In this document: piece by piece, positions 38,012 through 46,649 of the stretch
Layout of the letters: each line of letters opens with the position of its first letter
Numbering within the stretch: position 1 is the stretch's first letter
Origin: Streptomyces geranii
Lineage (GTDB): Bacteria > Actinomycetota > Actinomycetes > Streptomycetales > Streptomycetaceae
DNA: 64,000 nucleotides
Assembly: GCF_002954775.1 (NCBI RefSeq)
Contig: NZ_PJME01000003.1
Span: 186,001 to 250,000, forward strand
Direction of reading: 5' to 3'
The notes under the pieces: model-generated
Told to the model about the DNA's origin: nothing
Databases searched by the model: none
Seen by the model: only the letters and a program-made list of their open reading frames with translations
Made by a program: the position numbers and the translations under genes

Positions 38012-39783
38012 CCTCCGAGGACACGTACGTACCCGGTGCCGTCGACTCCGACGGACGTCAGCGGCACCGCAAACGCAGGCATCTGAAGGTCTCGTATCTC
38101 GTCTTCCTCGGTCTCGCGGCGCTGATCGCCACCCGGCTCGACGCCGGCTCGCTGCACCTGTACTCGATGGGCGCCATGGGCCTGCTGGCCCTCAAGATGT
38201 TCGGCGCCCTCTTCTACCGTCCGGCCAAGGCGGACCGGGCAGGACTGGAGTACCTGGAGAACTCCTGGGTCACCGCGGTCATCCCGATCTACAACGAGGA
38301 CCCGGTGATGTTCGAGCAGGGCATGCGCAGCCTCCTCGTGCAGAGCCGGCTCCCCAACGAGATCCACATCATCGACGACGCCAGCGCCGACGACAGCGGC
38401 ATCAGGACGGCGAAGCGGATGCGGCGCGAGTTCGAGGCCCGCGGCGTGAAGTACACGGTCAGCGTGCAGCCGGAGAACAAGGGCAAGCGGGAGGCGCTCG
38501 CGCTGGGCTTCGAGGCGGCGCCGTACACGGACATCTTCCTGTGCGTGGACTCGGACACCGTGCTCTCCCGGGACACCGTCCGTGAGCTGCTCCTGCCGAT
38601 GGCGGACGAGAAGATCATGGCATCCACGGGCATGGTGCTGGCGCTCAACCACGACAGCAACATCTTCACCCGTCTCCAGGACCTGCGGTACGGCAACTCG
38701 TTCCTCTTCGAGCGGGCCGCGTACTCACGGCTGAAGTCCGTGCTGTGCTGCTGCGGCGCCCTCTCCGCCTACCGGGGGACGCTGGTCCGCAAGTACCTCC
38801 CCGACTTCCTCAACCAGCAGTTCCTGGGCAAGCCGGCGGTCTTCGGCGACGACCGCCGTATGACCAACTACTGCCTGATGGAGGGCCAGGTGGTCTTCCA
38901 GGAGACCGCTGTCGGCTACACGGCCGTACCGGAGAAACTGCCGCACTTCCTGCGCCAGCAGGTCCGCTGGAACAAGTCCTTCTTCCGTGAGTCCCTGTGG
39001 GCCTTCCGGCACCAGAAGAAGTACCGGCCCGCCTTCTGGCTGACCTGCATGGAACTCGCGCTGTGGCTGGTGTTCGGCTCGGCGATGTTCTACTCGATGG
39101 TCATCCTGCCCATCACGAAGCCGCACCAGTTCCTCAACCACATAGGCGACTACGCCGTGTTCATGGTGCTCATGGGATACCTCCGCAATGTGCGGTACCT
39201 CGACTTCCCGCGCCGGGGCATGGGCTTCGTCAAACGCTTCGGCATGTTCCTGCTCGCACCGATCTACGGTGTGATCCAGCTGACCCTGCTCACCCCGCTC
39301 CGCTTCTACGCCCTCCTCACCCTGCACAAGGGCAGTTGGGGCACCCGGCAGGGCGGTGTCGAGGTCTCGGTCGCCGGGGACCACGAGACGGACGTGACGG
39401 AGATCTACGAGGAAGAGGACCCGTACTCCGACCCCAAGGTCGGTGAGACGCTCCAGCTGATGCGCCTCGAAGGCGTGGCACTCGCGCGTACGGCCCCTCG
39501 CCAGGCCGCCGTAGTCTTCGAGCAGCCGCTCCCGGGCGGGCAGGACGCCGGTCACCTCCAGGGCGTTCCCCAGCAGCGCGTGACCTGGGGGGCTCAGGGC
39601 CCGGCCCCTCAGCAGCACAACGCCCAGCAGCAGAACGGCGAGTGGTATCCCGCGGGGACCCAGTACCCCGGCGGGCAGCAACAGCAGCAGGGCGGGCACC
39701 CGGGTCAGTACCCCCAGGAGGGCGAGTACACGGATCCCTCCTGGCAGCAGGGGCACGGACAGGGCCGGGGACCGGGCTGGTAG
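38008..39783 (+). CDS. GT2 processive glycosyltransferase resembling hyaluronan synthase
   Basis: A 591-residue membrane polysaccharide synthase. Membrane segments at about 28-42 and 50-70 precede the cytoplasmic GT2 domain (about 85-325), which has 'DSD' (181-183), the acceptor 'GDD' (280-282) and 'QQVRW' (317-321, the QxxRW motif) followed by 'NKSFFRES'. That last run is characteristic of hyaluronan synthases (HasA) and NodC rather than of cellulose synthases, and no PilZ domain is present. Further membrane segments lie between about 345 and 460. The last 95 residues are a Gln/Gly/Pro-rich tail not found in HasA. The gene is coupled to a UDP-sugar dehydrogenase, so a uronate-containing polymer is likely. 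A 13-bp-stem terminator follows. Confidence 0.9.
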   Translation: MTSEDTYVPGAVDSDGRQRHRKRRHLKVSYLVFLGLAALIATRLDAGSLHLYSMGAMGLLALKMFGALFYRPAKADRAGLEYLENSWVTAVIPIYNEDPVMFEQGMRSLLVQSRLPNEIHIIDDASADDSGIRTAKRMRREFEARGVKYTVSVQPENKGKREALALGFEAAPYTDIFLCVDSDTVLSRDTVRELLLPMADEKIMASTGMVLALNHDSNIFTRLQDLRYGNSFLFERAAYSRLKSVLCCCGALSAYRGTLVRKYLPDFLNQQFLGKPAVFGDDRRMTNYCLMEGQVVFQETAVGYTAVPEKLPHFLRQQVRWNKSFFRESLWAFRHQKKYRPAFWLTCMELALWLVFGSAMFYSMVILPITKPHQFLNHIGDYAVFMVLMGYLRNVRYLDFPRRGMGFVKRFGMFLLAPIYGVIQLTLLTPLRFYALLTLHKGSWGTRQGGVEVSVAGDHETDVTEIYEEEDPYSDPKVGETLQLMRLEGVALARTAPRQAAVVFEQPLPGGQDAGHLQGVPQQRVTWGAQGPAPQQHNAQQQNGEWYPAGTQYPGGQQQQQGGHPGQYPQEGEYTDPSWQQGHGQGRGPGW

Positions 39784-39802
39784 CAGCCGGACGCGCAGGA
39801 GA

Positions 39803-39832
39803 GAGGGGGCGGACCGCGCGGTCCGCCCCCTC
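39803..39832. terminator. Terminator after the GT2 gene
   Basis: A 13-bp GC-rich stem (39803-39815 with 39820-39832) and a GCGC loop, 20 bp after GT2 and 22 bp from the convergent deacetylase stop; it probably serves both. Confidence 0.85.
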
Positions 39833-39853
39833 TTCGCTCGCCCTTTCAGCCCG

Positions 39854-41311
39854 TCACGCGTAGTAGGCCATCGCCTCGGAGACGGTCACGACGGGGATGC
39901 CCCGGGCGTTGATCGCCTCCATGAGCGTGGTCAGGCCGGTCCGGCTGATCTCCGTACTGCTGGCCGGAGTTCCCTCGACGATCCGGTGCAGACAGAGGAT
40001 GAGCCAGTCGCCGTTGTTCGCACAGCGGTCCAGCCGGCCGCCTGCGGCGGTCAGGCCGGACAAGGTGGTGCCGCCGATGCCCGAGCCGTCGTTGATGCCC
40101 GTCAGTGCCTTGAGGCGGTACGGCATCGCCGGGGCGAAGGACTCGATCGTCTCGGAGACGATCGATCTGGCCGTGGTGAAGTGCCGGGTCGCGATCAGGT
40201 CCACCGGAACGCCGTCCGTCGTCCGCCCGAACGCGCCGTGCGGATAGGCGAAGTGCTCGCTGTTGAAGCCGTTGGACACCAGCCATTCCCGCAACCGCCG
40301 GAAGTCGTCGTCCACCTGCTGCGCGGTGAGACCGGTGTAGCTCGCCGTGTGGGCGGCCGTCGCGTACGAGTGCCCGCCCATCTCCCAGCCCGAGAAGTCC
40401 TGCATGGAGCGCATCTGGTCGACGCTCAGGAAGGCGCCGGTGCCGATCGCGTCGGCGATGTTGTAGACCGTGCCGGCGAACCCGTACGCGTCCATCGCAG
40501 GCCGGGCCAAGTTGTGGACCGAGTTGTGCGAGTCGTCGAAGGTGAGCGAGACCGCTCCCTTGGGGAAGACGCCGGTGGTGTCGGGGACCAGCTCGACGGA
40601 CTGGAGCCAGTACGTCACCGGTCCGCCCGCGTTGTCGTACACGGCGAACGACATGTCGGTGAACCCGGTCCTGGTGGAGGGCACCCCGGCGGCGGAGACC
40701 GAGTACGTGCCGACCGCGCTGGTGACGTCGGCCCACTGGAGGTGGACCGTGACCCAGTCTCCCGACTGGACGTAGTTGGCGGCCGTGGCGGAGTGGGTGT
40801 GGAACGTCCAGGCGAAGAAGTTCGCGAACGAGCCGGTGCCCAGGTAGAAGACCAGCTTGGACAGTTTGGCCGTGTCCTCGACCCGCAGCAGGAGCCGGAT
40901 CATCTTCCCGGTCAGGTTCATCGCCGGCTGGGCGGTTCTGCGGACGTACGACTGCGTGCCCGTCCCCGTGGTGGTCACCCGGACCGACTGGGTGCCCCGG
41001 ACGAAGACCGAGGTGTCGTTCGGCTCGGCCGACGCGGTGCCGGCGCCCGCGGCGGTCCAGCCGTGCCCCGCCTGGAACTGCTGGGCCCAGGTGGCGCGGC
41101 GGAATCTGGGGCGGCGGCCCGACGGGGCGTACGGAGGCGGGGTGCCGAGCCCGCCGATCGCCGCGGCGGCCGTGACAGTGGCCGCCGCCGCGGGCTGGGC
41201 CGCCGTGGCGCCCAGCAGGGTGCCGCCGGCGGTCGCGAGACCTCCCGTACCGGCCAGGCGCAGTGCGGAGCGCCGGCTCAGGGCGCCTGGTGACAACGGC
41301 TCGTGGCTCAA
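39854..41311 (-). CDS. Secreted polysaccharide deacetylase (NodB/CE4 type), Tat exported
   Basis: A 485-residue protein with a Tat signal ('SRRSALRLAG', Arg13-Arg14, processed near 'AAAA' at about 44). The segment about 70-245 is a beta-sandwich, probably carbohydrate binding. The C-terminal NodB domain (about 250-485) has 'LTFDDSHNS' (Asp259/Asp260), a histidine motif 'GGHSYATAAH' (His314, His321) and 'YPHGAFG' (356-362). The histidine spacing is longer than in classical CE4 enzymes, so metal binding may differ. The start is TTG at 41311 behind GGAG. It lies 55 bp downstream of the CBM3-GH16 gene in the same direction, with a short GC hairpin (41342-41358) between. A role in N-deacetylating the GT2 product is inferred. 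Confidence 0.88.
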   Translation of the reverse strand: MSHEPLSPGALSRRSALRLAGTGGLATAGGTLLGATAAQPAAAATVTAAAAIGGLGTPPPYAPSGRRPRFRRATWAQQFQAGHGWTAAGAGTASAEPNDTSVFVRGTQSVRVTTTGTGTQSYVRRTAQPAMNLTGKMIRLLLRVEDTAKLSKLVFYLGTGSFANFFAWTFHTHSATAANYVQSGDWVTVHLQWADVTSAVGTYSVSAAGVPSTRTGFTDMSFAVYDNAGGPVTYWLQSVELVPDTTGVFPKGAVSLTFDDSHNSVHNLARPAMDAYGFAGTVYNIADAIGTGAFLSVDQMRSMQDFSGWEMGGHSYATAAHTASYTGLTAQQVDDDFRRLREWLVSNGFNSEHFAYPHGAFGRTTDGVPVDLIATRHFTTARSIVSETIESFAPAMPYRLKALTGINDGSGIGGTTLSGLTAAGGRLDRCANNGDWLILCLHRIVEGTPASSTEISRTGLTTLMEAINARGIPVVTVSEAMAYYA

Positions 41312-41366
41312 CGGGGGCTCCTGCCTGTACGTGTCTGTTGACCGGCCGGTCCGGCCGGAGCGGGGA

Positions 41367-42812
41367 TCAGGGCTTGGCCATCGTGTCGAAGTAGTTCATG
41401 CCGCTGTCGGTGAAGCCCTTCACCGCCGTTTCGACCTGCTTCTGCGAGAGCGTGGCCGTGGCGTTGTAGTACAGCCAGTCGACCTTCATGTCCCAGGTGC
41501 GGTCGCCCTTGAACGGAAGGTCCACGAACCAGGTGTTGAAGTTCACCGACATACCCGCGCGCGGGACGTACTTCCCCTTGCTGGTGAACAGTTCGCGGCC
41601 GTCGAGGCGGTACGTGACCAGGTCGTCCTCGACGGTGATCAGCATGGTGTGCCACCCGGCGAGGCTCTCCTCGGTCTTGGTGGTGACCCGGTCCCCGGCC
41701 TCGACGCTGTACCAGCTCGTGGTGTCGAGCTTGGGGCCGGGAGCGCCCCAGCCGCCGTTCGGCATGTACTCGTTGTCGAGTTCGCTGTACTCGGTGCCGC
41801 TGCCGCCGATCGTGTAGAAGGTCTGGTTGACGTGATCGCCGTTCTCGCCCTCGGTCGGCTTGTCGCTGAAGTGGATCCGCGCGGCGTAGGTGCCCTCGCG
41901 GAACTCGCGGGCGGCGGTCCCCAGACTGGCCTGCCTGGTTCCGGCCTTGGTGCCGTCCGTGGTGGCGCGCAGCTGAAGCACCTGGCCGTGGCCCTCGGCG
42001 TTCGGCTCGCTGGGGAAGCTGACACCGTCGGCCGACCAGGTGTCGTCGATTCCCGGGCCGCCCTTGCTGGTGCGGACCAGCCAGCCGTGCTTGAAGAGGG
42101 CGGGGTCCTTGGGGCCGCGGTAGTTGAAGTTGTCGAAGACCGTCTTGGCGGGCACGACGGGTGCCGGGTCGGCCGCCGCTGATGCCGGCGGCGTCTCCTT
42201 GCCGCCGCTCTTCGGTTCGGCGCCGTCGGGTTCCTCGCCCCAGGCGAGCACACCGCGCTTGTACGCGGTCACCTTCTTCGACTCCTTGTAGGTCTTCATC
42301 GTGGCGTCGAAGGAGCGGTCGTTGGACTGCTTCAGCTCCTTGTGGTCGACACGGTAGAGCTGCAGCTCGATGCCCTCGCTGTTCGCCCCGGGTTTCAGCG
42401 CGCCCGCCCCTGCCGCGAACGCGATTTCGAGGTAGTGGTCGGCGGTCTCGGTGGGCTTGTCCGGTGTGCCGATGGTTCCGGCGATGTTCGAGCAGCCCAC
42501 AGCGGCCTGGACGCAGTTGAAGGCGTACGCGGAGGCGTCGTCCGCGGTGAAGTAGTACCGCAGCGTCACCTCGCTCAGGGGCAGCGGCTTCTTCGACTCG
42601 TTGAAGATCTCCAACGACGGCCTGGCCGCCTCCGCCGTGGCCGCGGTGTCGGTCCGGTACCGCACGGTCAGCTCTGGCGGATCCGGATTCGCCGCACGCC
42701 ACAGGGGATAGAGCGCCGTACCGCCGGCGACGACCGCGCCCACGAGCAACAGCAGCTTGATCTTGGGCCACACCCTGCTGCGGGGACGGGGCTGGCGGCG
42801 GTTGGACGGCAC
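41367..42812 (-). CDS. Membrane-anchored CBM3-like plus GH16-like protein
   Basis: A 481-residue type II membrane protein. After a short basic tail, one membrane segment lies at about 18-37. Residues about 45-190 resemble a CBM3 (cellulose-binding) beta-sandwich ('SLEIFNESKKPLPLSEVTLRYYF'-like strands; Cys100 and Cys107 may pair). After a linker the GH16-like jelly roll spans about 222-460 and carries 'ELDNE' (344-348), which fits the ExDxE catalytic motif of GH16. It may cut, trim or transfer a beta-glucan-like or related polymer at the surface. The GTG at 42812 lies 7 nt after GGAGG; an ATG two codons earlier is too close to it. It is the first gene of a two-gene unit with the deacetylase. 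Confidence 0.85.
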   Translation of the reverse strand: MPSNRRQPRPRSRVWPKIKLLLLVGAVVAGGTALYPLWRAANPDPPELTVRYRTDTAATAEAARPSLEIFNESKKPLPLSEVTLRYYFTADDASAYAFNCVQAAVGCSNIAGTIGTPDKPTETADHYLEIAFAAGAGALKPGANSEGIELQLYRVDHKELKQSNDRSFDATMKTYKESKKVTAYKRGVLAWGEEPDGAEPKSGGKETPPASAAADPAPVVPAKTVFDNFNYRGPKDPALFKHGWLVRTSKGGPGIDDTWSADGVSFPSEPNAEGHGQVLQLRATTDGTKAGTRQASLGTAAREFREGTYAARIHFSDKPTEGENGDHVNQTFYTIGGSGTEYSELDNEYMPNGGWGAPGPKLDTTSWYSVEAGDRVTTKTEESLAGWHTMLITVEDDLVTYRLDGRELFTSKGKYVPRAGMSVNFNTWFVDLPFKGDRTWDMKVDWLYYNATATLSQKQVETAVKGFTDSGMNYFDTMAKP

Positions 42813-43000
42813 GGACATTCCTCCGCAAGGCAATTGGGCGACAGTGAGGCAGAAACTATCCGCTGGAGTGCTGCATATGGTCAGATCTTGTGAGGATTCT
42901 ATCGGTGAGGTGTCATCTGCAGGAACTGAATCAATCACAGGACGGAAATCGCCGTACGGCCTCGGCGTGGTCGGCTCCGGGCAAAGTCAGGGCAAAGGGA

Positions 43001-43032
43001 CGGGCCGCACGGTGAGTTCACCGTGCGGCCCG
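43001..43032. terminator. Terminator after fadA-fadB
   Basis: A GC-rich 14-bp stem (43001-43014 with 43019-43032) and a short AGTT loop, 35 bp beyond the fadB stop on the minus strand. The rest of 42813-43067 holds the promoter of the GH16 gene. Confidence 0.85.
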
Positions 43033-43067
43033 CGCCCGCTACGAATTGCCGTGCTGTGGACGTCCCG

Positions 43068-45194
43068 TCACGCCGGGACGCTCGCCACCCCGGCCTCCAG
43101 GAACCGCTTCCCGTTCACCCGCTCGGAGACGCCCTCACGGTCCAGGTAGGGCGTGAGCCCGCCCAGGTGGAAGGGCCAACCGGCGCCGGTGATCAGGCAG
43201 AGGTCGATGTCCTGCGCCTCGGCGACGACACCCTCCGCCAGCATGATCCCGATCTCCTGGGCCACCGCGTCGAGCACCCGGTCCCGCACCTGCTCCTCGC
43301 TCAGGGACACATCCCCCTGCTTGAGCAGCGCGGCGACCTCGGGGTCCAGCTCCGGCTTGCCGCTGTCGTAGACGTAGAAGCCGCGCTTGCCGGCCTTCAC
43401 GACCGCCGCCAGGTTCGGCGACACCGTGAAGCGGTCCGGGAACGCCCGGTTCAGTGTCTCGGACACATGCAGGCCGATCGCCGGACCGACCAGCTCCAGC
43501 AGCACCAGCGGGGACATCGGCAGCCCCAGCGGCTCCACCGCCTTCTCCGCGACCTCGACCGACGTACCCTCGTCGATCACGTTCTGGATCTCGCCCATGA
43601 AGCGCGTGAGGATGCGGTTGACGACGAACGCGGGCGCGTCCTTCACCAGCACCGCGGTCTTCTTCAGCTTCTTCGCGACACCGAACGCCGTGGCCAGCGA
43701 GGCGTCGTCCGTCTGCTCGCCGCGCACGATCTCGAGCAGCGGCAGGATCGCGACCGGGTTGAAGAAGTGGAAGCCGACGACCCGCTCGGGGTTCTTCAGC
43801 TTCGACGCCATCTCCGTCACCGACAGCGAAGACGTGTTGGTGGCCAGGATCGCGTGCGCCGGGGCGACCGCCTCGACCTCCGCGAACACCTGCTGCTTGA
43901 CGCCGATCTCCTCGAAGACGGCCTCGATGATGAAGTCCGCGTCGGAGAAGCCCTCGGCCTTGTCCAGTACACCGGTGACCAGGGCCTTCAGGCGGTTGGC
44001 CTTGTCCTGGTTGACACGGCCCTTGCCGAGCAGCTTGTCGATCTCGGCGTGGACGTAGCCCACACCCTTGTCGACGCGCTCCTGGTCGATGTCGGTCAGC
44101 ACGACCGGCACCTCGAGGCGGCGCAGGAAGAGCAGCGCCAGCTGCGAGGCCATCAGGCCCGCGCCGACCACGCCCACCTTCGTCACCGGACGGGCGAGCG
44201 ACTTGTCGGGCGCACCCGCAGGACGCTTGCCGCGCTTCTGCACGAGGTTGAACGCGTAGATGCCGGACCGGAGTTCGCCGCCCATGATCAGGTCGGCGAG
44301 GGCCACGTCCTCGGCGTCGTACCCCTGCTGGAGGTCGCCGTTCTTCGCCGCCTCGATGATGTCGAGGGCGCGGTAGGCGGCCGGAGCGGCCCCGTGCACC
44401 TTGCTGTCCGCGATGAACCGGCCCTTGGCGACCGCCTGGTCCCAGGCCTCGCCGCGGTCGATCGCCGGACGCTCGACCGTGATGTCGCCCTTGAGGACGG
44501 AAGCCGTCCAGATCAGCGACTGCTCCAGGAAGTCCGCGCCCTCGAACAGCGCGTCGGCGATGCCCAGGTCGAGCACCTGCTGGCCCTTGAGCTGCTTGTT
44601 CTGGTTGAGCGAGTTCTCGATGATCACGCTCACCGCACGCTCGGCGCCGATCAGGTTCGGGAGCAGCGTGCAGCCGCCCCAGCCCGGCACCAGGCCGAGG
44701 AAGACCTCGGGGAGGGAGAAGGCCGGGATGGCCTTCGACACGGTCCGGTACGAGCAGTGCAGACCGACCTCGACGCCACCGCCCATGGCGGCACCGTTGT
44801 AGTAGCCGAAGGTCGGGACCGCGAGCGCCGACAGCCGCTTGAAGACCTCGTGGCCGCCCTTGCCGATGGCGAGCGCGTCGTCGTGGTTCGTCAGGAGCTC
44901 TACGCCCTTGAGGTCCGCGCCGACGGCGAAGATGAACGGCTTGCCGGTGACACCGACACCGACGATCTCGCCGGCCGACGCCTCCTTCTCGACCTGGTCG
45001 ATGGCGGCGCTCAGGTTCGCCAGCGAGGCAGGGCCGAAGGTGGTCGGCTTGGTGTGGTCGAGGCCGTTGTCGAGCGTGATCAGCGCGAAGCGCCCGGCGC
45101 CGAACGGCAGGTCGAGGTGGCGTACGTGCGCCGACGTCACGACCTCGTCGGGGAACAACTCGGCCGCGCCCTTGAGGAGTTCGGTGATGCTCAC
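43068..45194 (-). CDS. fadB: Fatty-acid oxidation multifunctional protein (enoyl-CoA hydratase/3-hydroxyacyl-CoA dehydrogenase)
   Basis: A 708-residue beta-oxidation enzyme that hydrates enoyl-CoA and oxidises 3-hydroxyacyl-CoA with NAD. The crotonase domain (about 1-200) has 'GAAMGGGVEVGLH' (Glu142) and 'PEVFLGLVPGWGG' (Glu163). The NAD-binding domain begins with 'VGVVGAGLMASQLA' at about 340, and the catalytic His476 lies in 'VGFHFFNPV'. The dinucleotide loop has Ala-Ser where GxG is common, which is a familiar variation. The GTG start overlaps the fadA stop (GTGA), so FadA and FadB are coupled and probably form the trifunctional complex. Matches SCO6026 by gene order as I recall. Confidence 0.95.
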   Translation of the reverse strand: MSITELLKGAAELFPDEVVTSAHVRHLDLPFGAGRFALITLDNGLDHTKPTTFGPASLANLSAAIDQVEKEASAGEIVGVGVTGKPFIFAVGADLKGVELLTNHDDALAIGKGGHEVFKRLSALAVPTFGYYNGAAMGGGVEVGLHCSYRTVSKAIPAFSLPEVFLGLVPGWGGCTLLPNLIGAERAVSVIIENSLNQNKQLKGQQVLDLGIADALFEGADFLEQSLIWTASVLKGDITVERPAIDRGEAWDQAVAKGRFIADSKVHGAAPAAYRALDIIEAAKNGDLQQGYDAEDVALADLIMGGELRSGIYAFNLVQKRGKRPAGAPDKSLARPVTKVGVVGAGLMASQLALLFLRRLEVPVVLTDIDQERVDKGVGYVHAEIDKLLGKGRVNQDKANRLKALVTGVLDKAEGFSDADFIIEAVFEEIGVKQQVFAEVEAVAPAHAILATNTSSLSVTEMASKLKNPERVVGFHFFNPVAILPLLEIVRGEQTDDASLATAFGVAKKLKKTAVLVKDAPAFVVNRILTRFMGEIQNVIDEGTSVEVAEKAVEPLGLPMSPLVLLELVGPAIGLHVSETLNRAFPDRFTVSPNLAAVVKAGKRGFYVYDSGKPELDPEVAALLKQGDVSLSEEQVRDRVLDAVAQEIGIMLAEGVVAEAQDIDLCLITGAGWPFHLGGLTPYLDREGVSERVNGKRFLEAGVASVPA

Positions 45195-46417
45195 TTGCTG
45201 CCTCCGGCGGACTCGAAGTGCGGGTTCTCCCAGATGACGGTGGCGCCCATGCCGAAGCCGACGCACATCGTCGTCAGGCCGTAGCGGACCTCCGGCTGCT
45301 CCTCGAACTGCCGGGCGAGCTGCGTCATCAGGCGCACGCCGGAGGAGGCCAGCGGGTGACCGAAGGCGATGGCACCGCCGTACTGGTTGACGCGCGCGTC
45401 GTCGTCCGCGATGCCGTAGTGCTCAAGGAAGGCCAGCACCTGTACGGCGAAGGCCTCGTTGATCTCGAAGAGACCGATGTCGTCGATGGACAGGCCCGCC
45501 TGGGCGAGCGCCTTCTCCGTCGCCGGGATCGGGCCGTAGCCCATGACCTCCGGCTCGACACCCGCGAAGGAGTACGAGACGAGACGCATCTTCACCGGGA
45601 GGTTGTTCTCGCGGGCGAAGTCCTCGGAGGCGATTAGGGAGGCGGTGGCGCCGTCGTTCAGACCGGCCGCGTTACCGGCGGTGACCCGACCGTGCACCCG
45701 GAACGGCGTCTTCAGGCCGCTCAGGTTCTCCAGGGTGGTCCCCGGCCGCATCGGCTCGTCGGCGGTGACCAGACCCCAACCGGTCTCACCCACCTCCGCG
45801 TTGGTGTTCCGTACGGAGATCGGCACCAGGTCCTGCTGGATCTTGCCGTTGGCGTACGCCTTCGCAGCCTTCTCCTGCGAGCGCACGGCGTACTCGTCGG
45901 CGCGCTGCTTGGTGATCGTCGGGTACCGGTCGTGCAGGTTCTCGGCGGTCATGCCCATGAACAGAGCGGACTCGTCGACGAGCTTCTCGCTCACGAACCG
46001 CGGGTTCGGGTCCACGCCCTCGCCCATGGGGTGGCGGCCCATGTGCTCGACACCACCGGCGACGGCGATGTCGTACGCGCCGAACGCGACGGAACCGGCG
46101 ACCGAGGTGACGGCGGTCAGCGCGCCGGCACACATCCGGTCGATGGAGTAACCGGGCACCGACTGCGGCAGCCCGGCGAGGATGCCCGCCGTACGGCCGA
46201 TGGTGAGCCCCTGGTCACCGATCTGCGTGGTCGCGGCGATGGCGACCTCGTCGATCTTCGCCGGGTCGAGACCGGGGTTGCGGCGCAGCAGCTCCCGGAT
46301 CGCCTTCACGACGAGGTCGTCCGCGCGGGTCTCGTGGTAGATGCCCTTCGGGCCCGCCTTGCCGAACGGGGTGCGGACGCCGTCGACGAAGACGACGTCC
46401 TTGACGGTACGAGGCAC
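45191..46417 (-). CDS. fadA: Acetyl-CoA acyltransferase (3-ketoacyl-CoA thiolase)
   Basis: A 408-residue thiolase that releases acetyl-CoA from 3-ketoacyl-CoA, the last step of beta-oxidation. The nucleophilic Cys96 lies in 'SIDRMCAGAL'; 'NEAFAVQ', 'GGAIAFGHPLASSG' (catalytic His) and 'TTMCVGFGMG' (second Cys) complete the site. It is first in a two-gene operon with fadB. A 16-bp palindrome about 50 bp upstream of the start is a candidate repressor site. Length and motifs are normal. Confidence 0.95.
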   Translation of the reverse strand: MPRTVKDVVFVDGVRTPFGKAGPKGIYHETRADDLVVKAIRELLRRNPGLDPAKIDEVAIAATTQIGDQGLTIGRTAGILAGLPQSVPGYSIDRMCAGALTAVTSVAGSVAFGAYDIAVAGGVEHMGRHPMGEGVDPNPRFVSEKLVDESALFMGMTAENLHDRYPTITKQRADEYAVRSQEKAAKAYANGKIQQDLVPISVRNTNAEVGETGWGLVTADEPMRPGTTLENLSGLKTPFRVHGRVTAGNAAGLNDGATASLIASEDFARENNLPVKMRLVSYSFAGVEPEVMGYGPIPATEKALAQAGLSIDDIGLFEINEAFAVQVLAFLEHYGIADDDARVNQYGGAIAFGHPLASSGVRLMTQLARQFEEQPEVRYGLTTMCVGFGMGATVIWENPHFESAGGSK

Positions 46418-46466
46418 GATGGCTCTCCTCCAGAGGTGCGGGACGGCACTGCTGCATACGCAACCG

Positions 46467-46482
46467 CTGAGCGGGCGCTCAG
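46467..46482. promoter_or_regulatory. 16-bp palindrome upstream of fadA
   Basis: CTGAGCGGGCGCTCAG has 7-bp perfect inverted arms and lies 50 bp before the fadA start. Spacing and symmetry fit a TetR-family operator such as those that govern beta-oxidation genes in actinobacteria. The regulator is not encoded in this window. Confidence 0.6.
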
Positions 46483-46585
46483 CCCCATGCTACTTGTGAG
46501 TAACCGTACTGCACACCCCCGGGAGGAGGAGCGGCAAAGGTCACACGGGCTCAACATGTTACCGCCGGTTACACAAGCGTACCCA

Positions 46586-46645
46586 AGGGGCGCGAGGAAC
46601 GGCGCGACCAGCCACAACGGACCCGCACCCGCCCGAACAACAGAA
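46586..46645 (-). repeat. Dispersed intergenic repeat, copy B
   Basis: About 60 bp related to 53352-53413 over its whole length, on the same strand, ending in ACAACAGAA. It lies directly after the 3' end of the LacI gene. The core is diverged (GAGGAACGGCGCGACC). Confidence 0.75.
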
Positions 46646-46649
46646 GCCC

